Source: Elysia marginata (taxonomy: Eukaryota; Mollusca; Gastropoda; Plakobranchidae). From it: 36,155 nt of DNA. The stretch is taken from contig BMAT01009788.1 of assembly GCA_019649035.1 (NCBI GenBank), positions 424,004-460,158 on the forward strand, read 5' to 3'. Within the stretch, counting starts at the first letter, position 1; the number at the start of each line of letters is the position of its first letter. Made by a program: the position numbers and the translations under genes. This document shows positions 22,683-32,015 of the stretch, piece by piece. The notes beneath the pieces were generated by a model. That model was not told where the DNA came from, did no database searches, and was given only the letters and a program-made list of their open reading frames with translations.

Positions 22683-22952
22683 TTATATACGAAGGCAAAA
22701 CATTTGTTTTAGCTCTGCTTTACTCCATTTCCTTGACACCGAACCCAAACAGTGTTGAATGGCGGATGTATCATTAGGACTGCGTGCAAGCAGAGTGACA
22801 ACATGAAAGTAACGGCAGCTTTTCTCTTTCGGTTTAAAATTTCTTAACAAGTCGTACAGGTCTTGAGAAACTATTGTCCCTGTGGTAAGGATTTTTTCTT
22901 GTACATAAAACTGTACGGTAGAGTATAAGTGACGCACTAAAATTCCTAGATT
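22683..22952 (-). CDS. Unassigned exon-like open frame with weak CARD/death-fold pattern
   Basis: About 89 codons are open from 22952 to TAA at 22683; there is no clear ATG start. A possible acceptor is AATTTTAG, with AG at 22938-22937. The peptide contains YVQEKILTTGTIVSQDLYDL, then LRNF, KSCRYFHVVTLLARSP and AIQHCLGSVSRKWSKAELK. The order of a helix, a Gly-turn, xxxDLYDLL, a Leu-rich helix (VTLLARS) and a final AELK helix resembles the CARD layout, but this is a pattern judgement without alignment. An AATAAA follows 23 nt after the stop. It may be a terminal exon of a minus-strand gene lying just upstream of PRDX4, or a pseudogene. Confidence 0.3.
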   Translation of the reverse strand, partial: NLGILVRHLYSTVQFYVQEKILTTGTIVSQDLYDLLRNFKPKEKSCRYFHVVTLLARSPNDTSAIQHCLGSVSRKWSKAELKQMFCLRI

Positions 22953-22978
22953 TCAGAGTTGCCCTTTTCGTTTGGGAA

Positions 22979-23186
22979 GGATTTCCGCAGAGGGGCACAT
23001 ACCCCCAAGTAGCTAAAGAAATAATGTATTGAGAAAGCAGCAAATTCGAGAAAGAAGCAAAATCGGCCTGAGTCTGAAAAAATCTATTCTATCCTTGGGG
23101 ATAAACAATTTAGTGAGAAAGCAGCAAATTCGAAAAGGTTCACATTGGTCCAATCACTAAGAATATGTGCCCCGCTGAGGAAATCC
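22979..23186. mobile_element. ~208-bp terminal-inverted-repeat MITE, copy 3
   Basis: The left end is GGATTTCCGCAGAGGGGCAC. The right end on the minus strand is GGATTTCCTCAGCGGGGCAC; 18 of 20 match. The interior differs from copies 1 and 2. It carries a direct repeat GAGAAAGCAGCAAATTCG about 83 bp apart (from 23031 and 23114). The copy lies just 5' of the CARD-like frame. Confidence 0.65.
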
Positions 23187-23399
23187 TCCCTTCGCTTGTT
23201 CTGCATCTAGATTTCTAGATCTAAATCTAATCTACATATCCAAAGCACCCATTATCGGAGTGATAAGCGTTAAACCTATGAAACTTTCGCCCTTTAACTA
23301 TTTTATAGGTCATATCCCTTTTTGCAAATTACTCACAAATCTGACTGAATTTGCGCTTTTTCTGAGTTATATGGATTTTGAAAGGATCGGAGCTCAGAG

Positions 23400-23520
23400 G
23401 CAGTCTGCGACAAATTATCAGAACAATTTATTCTCCCCTTATCAGAACAACAACCAGCCAGTATAGACCTATTTACGACATTGCGTATAGACCTATTTCC
23501 AACATTTCCGACATTAGATC
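23400..23520. repeat. Short direct repeats
   Basis: TATCAGAACAA occurs twice about 25 bp apart (near 23417 and 23441). GTATAGACCTATTT occurs twice 24 bp apart (near 23461 and 23485). The origin is unknown. Confidence 0.5.
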
Positions 23521-23787
23521 AGCCCCAAGCTATTATATTCTAAAAATAGACATAGCACCATCATGAGGGATACTTGTTTTAAAAACAATTTTTCCTCTTA
23601 AATGCTAATTTTTAGATTCTGATAATTTCTAAACAAGTGAAAATCATTACAGGTACATAAAACAGCCCCTTTTAAGCTAAATTGTAGACTTTGATAAAAA
23701 ATTCACGGTAGAGCAGATTCATGTATCATTTAATAATGGGTTGAACTCATTTTCAGGTTCATTCCAGGCACTAGCATTGACATAACC

Positions 23788-24044
23788 TTATTTCCCAGCA
23801 GACGTTAGAACTAAGAATCTTGTATCTGGTAACGATGGACGTGACATCTTAGCTTGTTGTGATTTTGAGTCTTGAAAACTGTCAATTAAACGACTGAGGG
23901 CTGTTTTCTTATAGTTCTTGGAGTTCAAGAGAGAAAAGGTTTGTTTGCAGTCAAACTGTATCGATCTGGATAGCCATACCATTCCTCTTAAGTCACTTTT
24001 TGTCAGTTGACACTTTGCCTTTTGGTTCACTTCGATAGTATCAG
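23788..24044 (-). CDS. Unassigned exon-like open frame, possible terminal exon
   Basis: It opens after an acceptor-like TTTTTTTTCCTACGCCAATG ... TTAGACAG (AG at 24046-24045) and runs 85 codons to TAA at 23788. The peptide includes QLTKSDLRGMVWLSRSIQFD, SLLNSKNYKKTALSRLIDSF and RPSLPDTRFLVLTSAGK. The sequence is evenly composed, not low-complexity, but I recognise no family. It may belong with the open frames at 22683 and 24873, although their phases do not join simply. Confidence 0.2.
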
Positions 24045-24872
24045 CTGTCTAATCATTGGCGTAGGAAAAAAAAGTTGAGAATGTAGGTCTAGATTTTATC
24101 TTTCCCCAATGCCTAAAAATTAATTATAATGGGCACAGACGTAGATCTAGGTTCATTATGTGAAAATATATGATGTGCAGTTGTTAAAAAAGTAGTCTAG
24201 TCACCCCACTTGACAGTACTATTATTAAGACTAGGTGATAGATTTAGAATCTAGACCAAGCATCATTGGTAAAAAAAAAGTTGCTTGAAACATGGGATAC
24301 AATGTCACAAACTCAGCCAGATAGCAAAAATTCATTTTTAAATTTGAAAAACCCAATGCATCTAGCCAAACAATGACAAGTTAGTTACTCATCACCATGC
24401 ATCAAATCTGACATGGTAGATTGATCCGTAATAAGGAATTTGCTTTGCTATTTTTGAAAAAAATTAAATTCTTTTGTTCAATACAGAATGTTCACATCTA
24501 GCTCTACACATAGCCTAGACTTAGTTAATAATAAGTTCATGTATAACTTTGCAGGCTTCAATCAGAGGAAATAAATTTAGCCTTGAGCAGCTGCCCTACC
24601 ATTTAAGGTCTAGAATATCACTGCAGTATTCATAATTCATGTAGGGCTTATTAAAATGTCATAATGAATGTAACCAGTTTGATCTAGTACTTTTTTTAAA
24701 ATTGCAGATTAAACTTACAGACCAAAATAATGCATGTCTATTTCTCTCTCTGTCTCATTTACTAGTGTTGTTTTTATTGTGCTAACTTTCCGCTTTAGGA
24801 AAATTTCATTTACTTTTTGTGGTATTACCATAGACTTTGAAAAATAACTGTGAATGAAGTCTAATAATATCG

Positions 24873-25063
24873 TTAAACAAAACATAAGTTGGCAGATCTG
24901 CTCAGGCCTACAACCAGTGATGTATTTGTGCCATGCCGTACATTTTGCTGCTGATGTACTACCCCCCAAGCTTTCTTCACTTCACACTGACTAAGGGCTT
25001 TGACTAATGTGTTTTTTGACACCAGTTGATAAAAAATTCTACTATATTTCTCTAAAATACTGA
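24873..25063 (-). CDS. Unassigned exon-like open frame
   Basis: It opens after AATAGAGTCACAG (AG at 25065-25064), with a CTAAC branch-site-like motif upstream, and is open for 63 codons to TAA at 24873. The peptide contains ILEKYSRIFYQLVSKNTL and KALSQCEVKKAWGVVHQQQN, a helix-rich composition. An internal GT (CTG|GTTGTAGG) could be a weak donor. A second overlapping frame at 24719-24969 ends in a good donor (GGTCT|GTAAGT), so the true frame is undecided. Family unknown. Confidence 0.2.
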
Positions 25064-25499
25064 CTGTGACTCTATTGCTCTACTCTTTAGTTAGCCAAGT
25101 ACAACAGCAGGATATAGCAATGTCAATCTAGATCTGTTGGTAAGTTCTTCTCTGCAACTGGAACAAAACCCACGCAAACATTAATACGTGGATTTTGCAA
25201 TTTGACAAAAATGGCGCACTGTAAAGAGTGTATCCAGATCTCTTGTCTTATCCAACATTTAGAATGACAAAAAAAAATAGAATAACAATACCATGTAACT
25301 TCTGTGTAAAAGTAACTACATAATTTGTGAGTGAGTGCCTTTGAGTGATGTGATGTAAGAGCCGGTCGGAAGAAAACGACCACCAAAGAGAATAAATGTA
25401 CAAATAGTGAATCTAAACAAATCGGCCTTCTCATGTCTTCATAAAAACACAGTGAGTCTTTAGTTTTGCACACAGATAGCTATATGTAAGATGCTAGTG

Positions 25500-26300
25500 G
25501 ATAAATTCCCCGCTCATGGCTAGCATCATGAAGTGCTTTTATTGTGTGTTTTCAATATTTATATATAAAAAAATCAATGTGATTCAATTCCCATGAGATA
25601 AATAACAAGAATAAGAATTAACTCCGGTCTTAAAGTTAGGGAATGTGCACACAGCCACTCCCAAGACAATTGAAGCCCTGACACTAAAGTGAGCAACTAC
25701 AGTGTCAGGTGTCCAGTCCATATCATTTCATATTACAGAATGGGATACCTCGAAACCAAAAGATGTGAAAACAGATCGCCCTCTGAAAATTTGTTATGTT
25801 ACTTAAGCCTGCAAATTTTGATTCCCATTTATTTTGCTAACCTTACACCTCTATGAAATCTTACAGGACAGATTAAATTTGTCTCAAATTCTATCAATCT
25901 CATGGAGCCAATGTCTAGAATGTTAATATTTCTATATCATCACAAGCCTGGTGTTCACAGATTTTAAATCTGTTAAACAAATCATTTTAGCAATATCATA
26001 ACACACATATGGTATGTAGGCTGATGGTTATTGATAATACATCGATCATACAAATGCTAATAGATTCTATACCTTCTTTTGGGAAACGACATCTACTGAA
26101 AATTAAGTACAATAGAAGCTATTTGTAGGCTAATAATAAATAATGGATTTTAAAATTGCAGTTAAATCGAGTACAACAGAATAACTAGAACTGGTGCTAT
26201 ATATAGATTTTGTCAAGAGGGTACTATTTCTCTTTTTTATGTATGATGTGAATCTACGACATTACATGCATATGGTTTTTAAAAATCTTTTCCATTAAAC
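25500..26300. other. Intergenic, nothing recognised
   Basis: AT-rich; no supported exon, transposon end or repeat array. Confidence 0.4.
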
Positions 26301-26805
26301 ATATCGCGGCCATTTGAATCACAAATATCATGTAACGTTGTTTTTTTTTTTTCTGTTCAAATCAACGCGAGCAAAATCTTTCAATATCATAAACGGGAAA
26401 AGCTTCATGCCACGTTTTAAGCTTTTTTTGTTAAACAAATATGCTATTTTATAAATCTTCAACACAGTATCATTTCTCAACGATGTCTATTATAGCCATT
26501 TGAATTACACATTACATCATAGCCTACATATAGCTGTTTTTTATATCACTGTGACTAAGGCAATACAAAATATACTGATTAAGCTGTGTCCCAAGTTCTG
26601 TGTTTTTTGTCCACCAAATATAATAAAATTCTGTAAATCATTCCACTTTATCACTTTTTAATAATTTTTTTTTTGAGACGAATGGCGGCCATCTCGAATA
26701 AAAAATTAGTCCATAAATATTCTGATCTCCTGTACTAAAACCTTTCAAACGGCAATGCAAAAGCTTCATGCCAAATTTAGTAGGTTTTTTTTTATAGAGG
26801 TTTCA
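26301..26805. repeat. Diverged tandem repeat, unit ~360-380 bp
   Basis: Two unit starts (GCGGCCATTTGAAT at 26306 and GCGGCCATCTCGAAT at 26685) are followed at similar distances by AAAAGCTTCATGCCACGTTT (26398) and CAAAAGCTTCATGCCAAATT (26758), each followed by a T-run. A partial third block (AGCCATTTGAATTACAC) is at about 26495. Confidence 0.55.
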
Positions 26806-27404
26806 TCTATATGTATTCCTCTAATCGACTGAACTATTTTTAACAACATCATTGGAGTTTATTGCAAATTTTATTTTTAAAAAACCTAACGGAAGTAAAT
26901 AAAACTTATTGCAGAGGTTTTGCAGCATGGCGTACGTTACGTTGGCTATTACATGTGCGTAGAGCCTTAGTCGGTGAGATTTTCACCGCTCTCCCGGCAG
27001 CTATGCTTTGGTGTAAGCGTGACCCAAGGTAAAACAGGGCATTCGAAACCTCCCTATACTTCAAAAAATAATAATTTATTGCATTATTTTATAAAACCGC
27101 ATTTCCAAATTCTAAAGAATATGCTCAACGCGAATGTAAAAGTATAAAAATAATTTAAAACATATACATTTTTAAAGAAAATATAACTGAATTGATACGC
27201 AGCATGAGATATTTGTAATAATCTCAAATATGTATACATGAAAGGGCACATTACGTTGTAGATACAAAATTAATCTAAAAATTGGTAGGCACACAGCGTA
27301 AAATATGATAATATAAATACAAATGTGTATTCGTTTAAAAAAAACACTAAATTGTATAATAATAACCATATTTCCATACTTTTTTTTTGCTATCACAACA
27401 TACA

Positions 27405-28215
27405 ACCCAGTTCACGTGAATTCCTTAAAAAGGTGCTTCTTTAGATTTTTCTGTAATAGTTCAAAAGACTGACAGTGTCAAATATCAGTTGGAAGACTGT
27501 TTCGTACACGGAATGCACTGTAGTAAAACGAACGCTCACCATATGAATAATGTACACGTGTGGAAAAATTGCAGTATCTTTTCATCTTTAGACGATCTCC
27601 CTGCCCATCTTGGATGGTAACCATTTAAATTAAAGATTCTTTCAGATAATTAAGGGCTCTTTCAGCCAGGAAATTAAAACACGTAAGGACGATGATTTTA
27701 TTGTGAATCTTTTAACTTACAGGCAACCAGTGAAGTTCGTTGAAGATATGAGATACAAATGTGAGACGACTTAGGCTGTCTTACAATTAGTCTGGGTGCA
27801 TTATTTTGCAAAGACTGAATTTTTTATCTTGCGAGATTGGGTGCTTAAAAGAACCGAAGTTCAATAACCAAGGCATGACAAAACAATTGAGGTAACAGTT
27901 TTTAGGTCACATCTTCAGTGCGAAAATTTTTAAATGCTATTAATCTTTTTTTTACCGTAATTGAAAAGAAATGCTCTTTCATACGTTGTTAATTTCAACA
28001 GACATTGATAAGTCATTGTCCAGATTTACTGCTAAGTTTTTTTAACAGATTCAGAAGACCAAACGATAGGTCCGTTTAAGATATCATTTTTGGGTGATCT
28101 TTTGCTGGTTTTGACTTTACACACAGCATACCTCAGCGTTCTCATCATTGAGTTTTTAGCGTATTTTCCTCCATCCAGCTCTTCACCTGAATTAGCCTTT
28201 GCCGGACAGATTTTT
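27405..28215 (-). mobile_element. Decayed LINE fragment: C-terminal part of a reverse transcriptase ORF
   Basis: Across shifting minus-strand frames, successive blocks match the thumb and C-terminal region of CR1/Rex-type RTs. They are VKSWMEENTLKLNDEN-like (about 28170), KNLAVNLDNDLSMSVEINNV (about 28000), LQNNAPRLIVRQPKSSHI (about 27800), HIFNELHWLPV (about 27745), YGERSFYYSAFRVRNSLPTD (about 27530) and LQKNLKKHLFKEFT (about 27420). Many stops and frameshifts lie between blocks. The RT catalytic domain is absent. This is an old, 5'-truncated copy. Confidence 0.8.
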
Positions 28216-28539
28216 TAAATTATGGAATATTTTCATTAAGAAGCAGACTGATGAATTTGGGTTCGGTACGTTAGTTCTAACTGTGCAAACAAATTTCGTC
28301 CTGCATCACAACCGACACAATAAGAATCACCTGATGACGATTGTATTAATTTATAATGCTTCATTCTTGTTCTTTGACATTGATGTTTTGAAGCGATCTT
28401 TATGTTTCTCTCCATATTGTTTCTAATCATTTAAAGACTGCAACATGCTCGGTTGTTTCCTTTTGTTCTTATGAATGGGCTCTCCTTTTAAAGCGTAATT
28501 TGTATGAAACTTGATCTACCGCAATTGTCCACACCTTTG

Positions 28540-28610
28540 ATTAGCATTAAAAAAAAAAAAAAACAATTGAATAAAGGGGGGAGGCCGAGAGACAGAGAGA
28601 GAAAACCCAC
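28540..28610 (+). repeat. Poly-A and purine-rich simple sequence
   Basis: A run of about 15 A at 28549-28563 is followed by GGGGGGAGGC and GAGAGACAGAGAGAGAAAA. Confidence 0.7.
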
Positions 28611-28724
28611 TATAATTATATCATACGTTGAATTAAAAAAATAGGGACATAACAATAAACCGAGCCTTTACAACAAGAACTATGAAAGGCAAAATGACTG
28701 AGTATTTACGAGAGTAACGGTTTT

Positions 28725-28963
28725 ATTGGCGCTAACAAACGCGCCTTAACTATGCCTGAAAAAGAGAAGCCTATTCCGCAGCGACGACGTTAAGCGCGGT
28801 TGCTAGGCTGTGTTTGAGAATATCACTCTATTATAACTCTGCGTCGAGGTTTGACAACATGTGTTGACCTGCAGCGGTGCGGCGCGGTGTGTCCTTGCCT
28901 CTGGTTAGCATCACAAATGTTATAGGGACTTATCTAAATAACAAACCATCAAGACTGTTTACA
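28725..28963 (+). promoter_or_regulatory. CpG-rich patch with possible 5' non-coding exon of the YEDDFE gene
   Basis: CpG-dense (GCAGCGACGACGTTAAGCGC, GCAGCGGTGCGGCGCGGTGT) in otherwise CpG-poor DNA. GGTTGCTAGGC at 28799 matches one half of an RFX X-box. A donor-like TTTACA|GTGAGTGGG occurs at 28963/28964. The first coding exon downstream (32014) opens directly after an acceptor, so a non-coding first exon must lie upstream, and this is one candidate position. Inference only. Confidence 0.25.
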
Positions 28964-29351
28964 GTGAGTGGGATAATTGTATATACAGTAGCCTACGTTT
29001 GTTGTACTAGGAGAATCTTTATACGCACAGTCCTACTTTAGTTGTCCCAACAGAGCTGTGTAAGTGTCCAATTTATCCAGACGTATCACAAGTAATGCGG
29101 TCATGATCAGTTTGTATTCAGCCTCAATATAAATATTCGACTCGAGTCGTGATTTTTTTTTTTAGAATCATAAAATACGGTGGATATATTATTGAAGGAG
29201 CTAGTTGTCTCATATTCACTTTTAAATCTTTATTATTCAACAATAGTTATTCAGCGTATACGCCTGCCTCTTCCGACGGGAAAGAAAAGTATAAGAATAT
29301 CTACGATTTGCTTCAGACTTTGAGCTATATACGAGAGCTGCTGATCCTTCT

Positions 29352-29411
29352 CCTGCTGCTGCTGCTATTACTACCACTACCACTACCACTGCAACAACAA
29401 CAACAACAACA

Positions 29412-29477
<66 letters not shown>

Positions 29478-29511
29478 TCCCTTCCTCCTCCTCCTCCTTC
29501 TTGTTCTCTTC
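29352..29511. repeat. Compound trinucleotide microsatellite (CTG/CTA/CAA/CTC)
   Basis: (CTG)n, (CTACCA)n, (CAA)n, (CTA) about 15 units, (CTG) about 8 units, then (CTC)n. In one + frame it would encode a Leu-rich run, but no gene structure surrounds it. Confidence 0.9.
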
Positions 29512-29599
29512 TTTTGTCGTGCCTCAGTCAGTAGGAGGTTTTCCTATGGTGTTGGTCCCGGCGTCATACCCAAATTAGACTACAAATTCAAAAGGTGAT

Positions 29600-30770
29600 C
29601 TGTGCATTGGAAAGAAAAATTAACTTTATTATAGCTCGGTACTTGCTCATCAACGGTTTAACACAGGGCTTGTTTTACTTGAATTTTCTTAGGCGCAGAC
29701 TGACTTTCTCAAAAGCGTTTTCAATGCCTCTACTTGTAAGAATTATTTCTGCTTTTTTAAAATCAACTTTTTTGTACTATTGTGTTCATTGCATTCAGTC
29801 TAGAGTGAGAATATTCCACCTTGATAAATCCCTGTTCCAACATCTGGTTTGATGCTTGTCATGGGTTTCTTCATCTTTTAGTTTTTTTTTAATTAAAACA
29901 CACGATTCCGTGATCTAAGATTCAACATGGACTGGGGTATGTGCACTTACAACCAAGCACAATCATGTCTTTGCAAAGGCCAGTCGCTCAATAACCTCTA
30001 CCACATAACTTGGTCGTAAATCGTTGCTCAGAGGCCTAATGGAAATGGTCGAAGCTGTACAAGATAATAACTCTTGCAACGGCGAAAATTGAGTTTTCCT
30101 CAATATTTTGATCCCTTTGTTTGAATTTGCGTTGAACCCAGAAGCATGACCTCACTTTGTTAATTCTGATCAAATGCAAGACTTTTACTAACTCTTCGTA
30201 AAATAAATAGCAATAATTTAAACGCCTAGTAACGCAACGTAAAGCCGGCGTGAAAGCCATATACATGGATATGACTCAATTTTTAGCGTCGTCTCCAAGT
30301 CTCAGTGTATTTTTTCAGCATCTTCCTCCGTATCCCTACTCCCATGTAAATTCTCACAATAATGTGCTTTTCTTAGCTTATATGTGTAGTCTTTATCTAA
30401 TCTTTACTTATCAATAGAATGAGAACGAGATAGATGAAGATAGATCATGGATAGAAAGAGAAGTGAGCGAAAAAAATAGAAGTGGGTACAAACAGAAAAA
30501 CATAGAGGTATAATATAGAGAAGTCACGAAAGGAAAACATCATCAGTATAACCCTTGTAATAAACAAACAAAGGGATAAAGGGGTAAGTTGGGACAAGAG
30601 AGCGGACAATGTTTATAAAAGAGACACCCAAAAATGAATGCGCCCATGGTGAAAAGGTAAGATAACGAGACAAATAAACAAACTCGCAGGCAGACAAACC
30701 AGTCGTTGAATTTGAAACACTGAATTCTTGCCCTTCATGTGATTATTCTTTCCTGCAAACCGTAGAGTTT
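29600..30770. other. Intergenic or upstream intron, nothing recognised
   Basis: AT-rich with a purine-rich stretch at 30415-30560. No supported exon. Confidence 0.4.
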
Positions 30771-30779
30771 TATCCTCGA

Positions 30780-31115
30780 AAATGACCTGTCGCTGCTCTT
30801 TCTGTTTGCGTTTGCGACCATGCCGGAGGAAGCGGGGGAGGCGCAACAATTTCCGGCGCCAAGCGCTATGGATAAAAACCGTTGTCTTTCCTGCTAATTA
30901 TCGCTGGCCAGTGATTGATTATAAACCTCGATCGAAATCGGCCTCCACACAGCGGCCCTGATCGGATCAGTGTGGCGATCAATAGGAACATAGCAGCCAG
31001 GACAAGAGCGAGCGTGGGCTAGCAAATTTCGATCTATTGTTGCTAACAATAACGGCAACGCGATGGATCCAGACCTATTGTGTGGTGATATCAACGTTTA
31101 CCAGCCAACCAATAG
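30780..31115. promoter_or_regulatory. CpG-rich patch with CCAAT boxes, alternative promoter for the YEDDFE gene
   Basis: CpG-rich blocks (TTTCCGGCGCCAAGCGCTAT, GACAAGAGCGAGCGTGGGC) are followed by GCCAACCAATAGCGCG at 31104-31119, with a CCAAT box on the + strand. It lies 0.9 kb upstream of the first coding exon. No TATA box or clear donor was identified. Confidence 0.3.
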
Positions 31116-31119
31116 CGCG

Positions 31120-32013
31120 ATGAATAGCAAGCAGACTTGGGAAGATTTCTTTATCAGAGGGCTGTTTCTAGTTATTATGTCCAATTGAAAAAAAATAATG
31201 CCATGACTGTTATAAAATTTTTTCATGCTTGAGAACTTAACATTATGTCATTTCGAGCCACAGTACACGCGTCGATAATTGTTTTTACCGACATTTTGAA
31301 GTGATAGGTGTTTGGCGATTTTATGGAGATTGCTCTTGTGCTGCGCTCCTGTCCCGTCAATAGGCCAGAACTGTTTGAAAATTTCACATGCCTGTAAATT
31401 TTGTCATCGTGTTTTTCCCAATATTTCTACAAACAGTTTTGAAGTTAAATTTTTTCAAGCGAATCGTGTCCTAATATTCGATGTCAAACGATTTCACAGA
31501 GATGATTAACTCTGTAGGCATCTTTGTACAGTAAATGCAATTTTAAAAATATTTTTTTAATCTTCAAAGTTTTAACATAATGCATGTATTCGAGTCGATA
31601 AATCAAACAATGACACAAAAGATGTGCTTCTGTGAAAGCTTTATGTGTTAAGCTTGAAGCAAAGATCTATTTGTTGGGATACATCCTCAATTTTTTAAAG
31701 TATGCTTGCGCTTCAGGACCACATTATAGTTTGTTTTTTTTAAATCTAGGGCTAATTATATATATCAAGCGTTAAACAGAATTATTTAAAATTGCAACAT
31801 TTGTTTCGAGCTCTTGGATTTCATCGATGTAGCGATTTTAAATAAATTTTTTTTCCATTTGAAGGCTGTATTTATAATGATACTATTGAGGCGTGCTAAT
31901 GCTCCTTGAAATTTTGTTCGTGTTTGAAAACTCTTACAGAATCTTATTTTAAAGATAAAGAAAAATGGATTCGTAGAAACATTACACAATTCTTCCCCTT
32001 TCTTTGCCTGCAG
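31120..32013 (+). other. AT-rich sequence upstream of the first coding exon, probably intron
   Basis: It ends in a strong pyrimidine tract and acceptor, TTCCCCTTTCTTTGCCTGCAG-like (AG at 32012-32013), so it is likely the intron between a non-coding exon and the first coding exon. No other feature was seen. Confidence 0.45.
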
Positions 32014-32015
32014 AT

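Noticed and set aside
20700..23190. NF-kappaB-like GGAAATCC sites clustered near PRDX4
   Set aside because: Every copy is part of the terminal repeat of the ~200-bp element, so the clustering is explained by the transposon.
25123..25473. 116-residue minus-strand frame
   Set aside because: Hydrophobic, compositionally odd and with no recognised motif. Its last third (FVKLQNPRINVCVGFVPVAE) could be an exon, but the evidence is too weak.
29149..29598. 149-residue + strand open frame with a long Leu run
   Set aside because: The frame exists because of the trinucleotide array. It has no homology and no splice context, and the flanking sequence is not protein-like.
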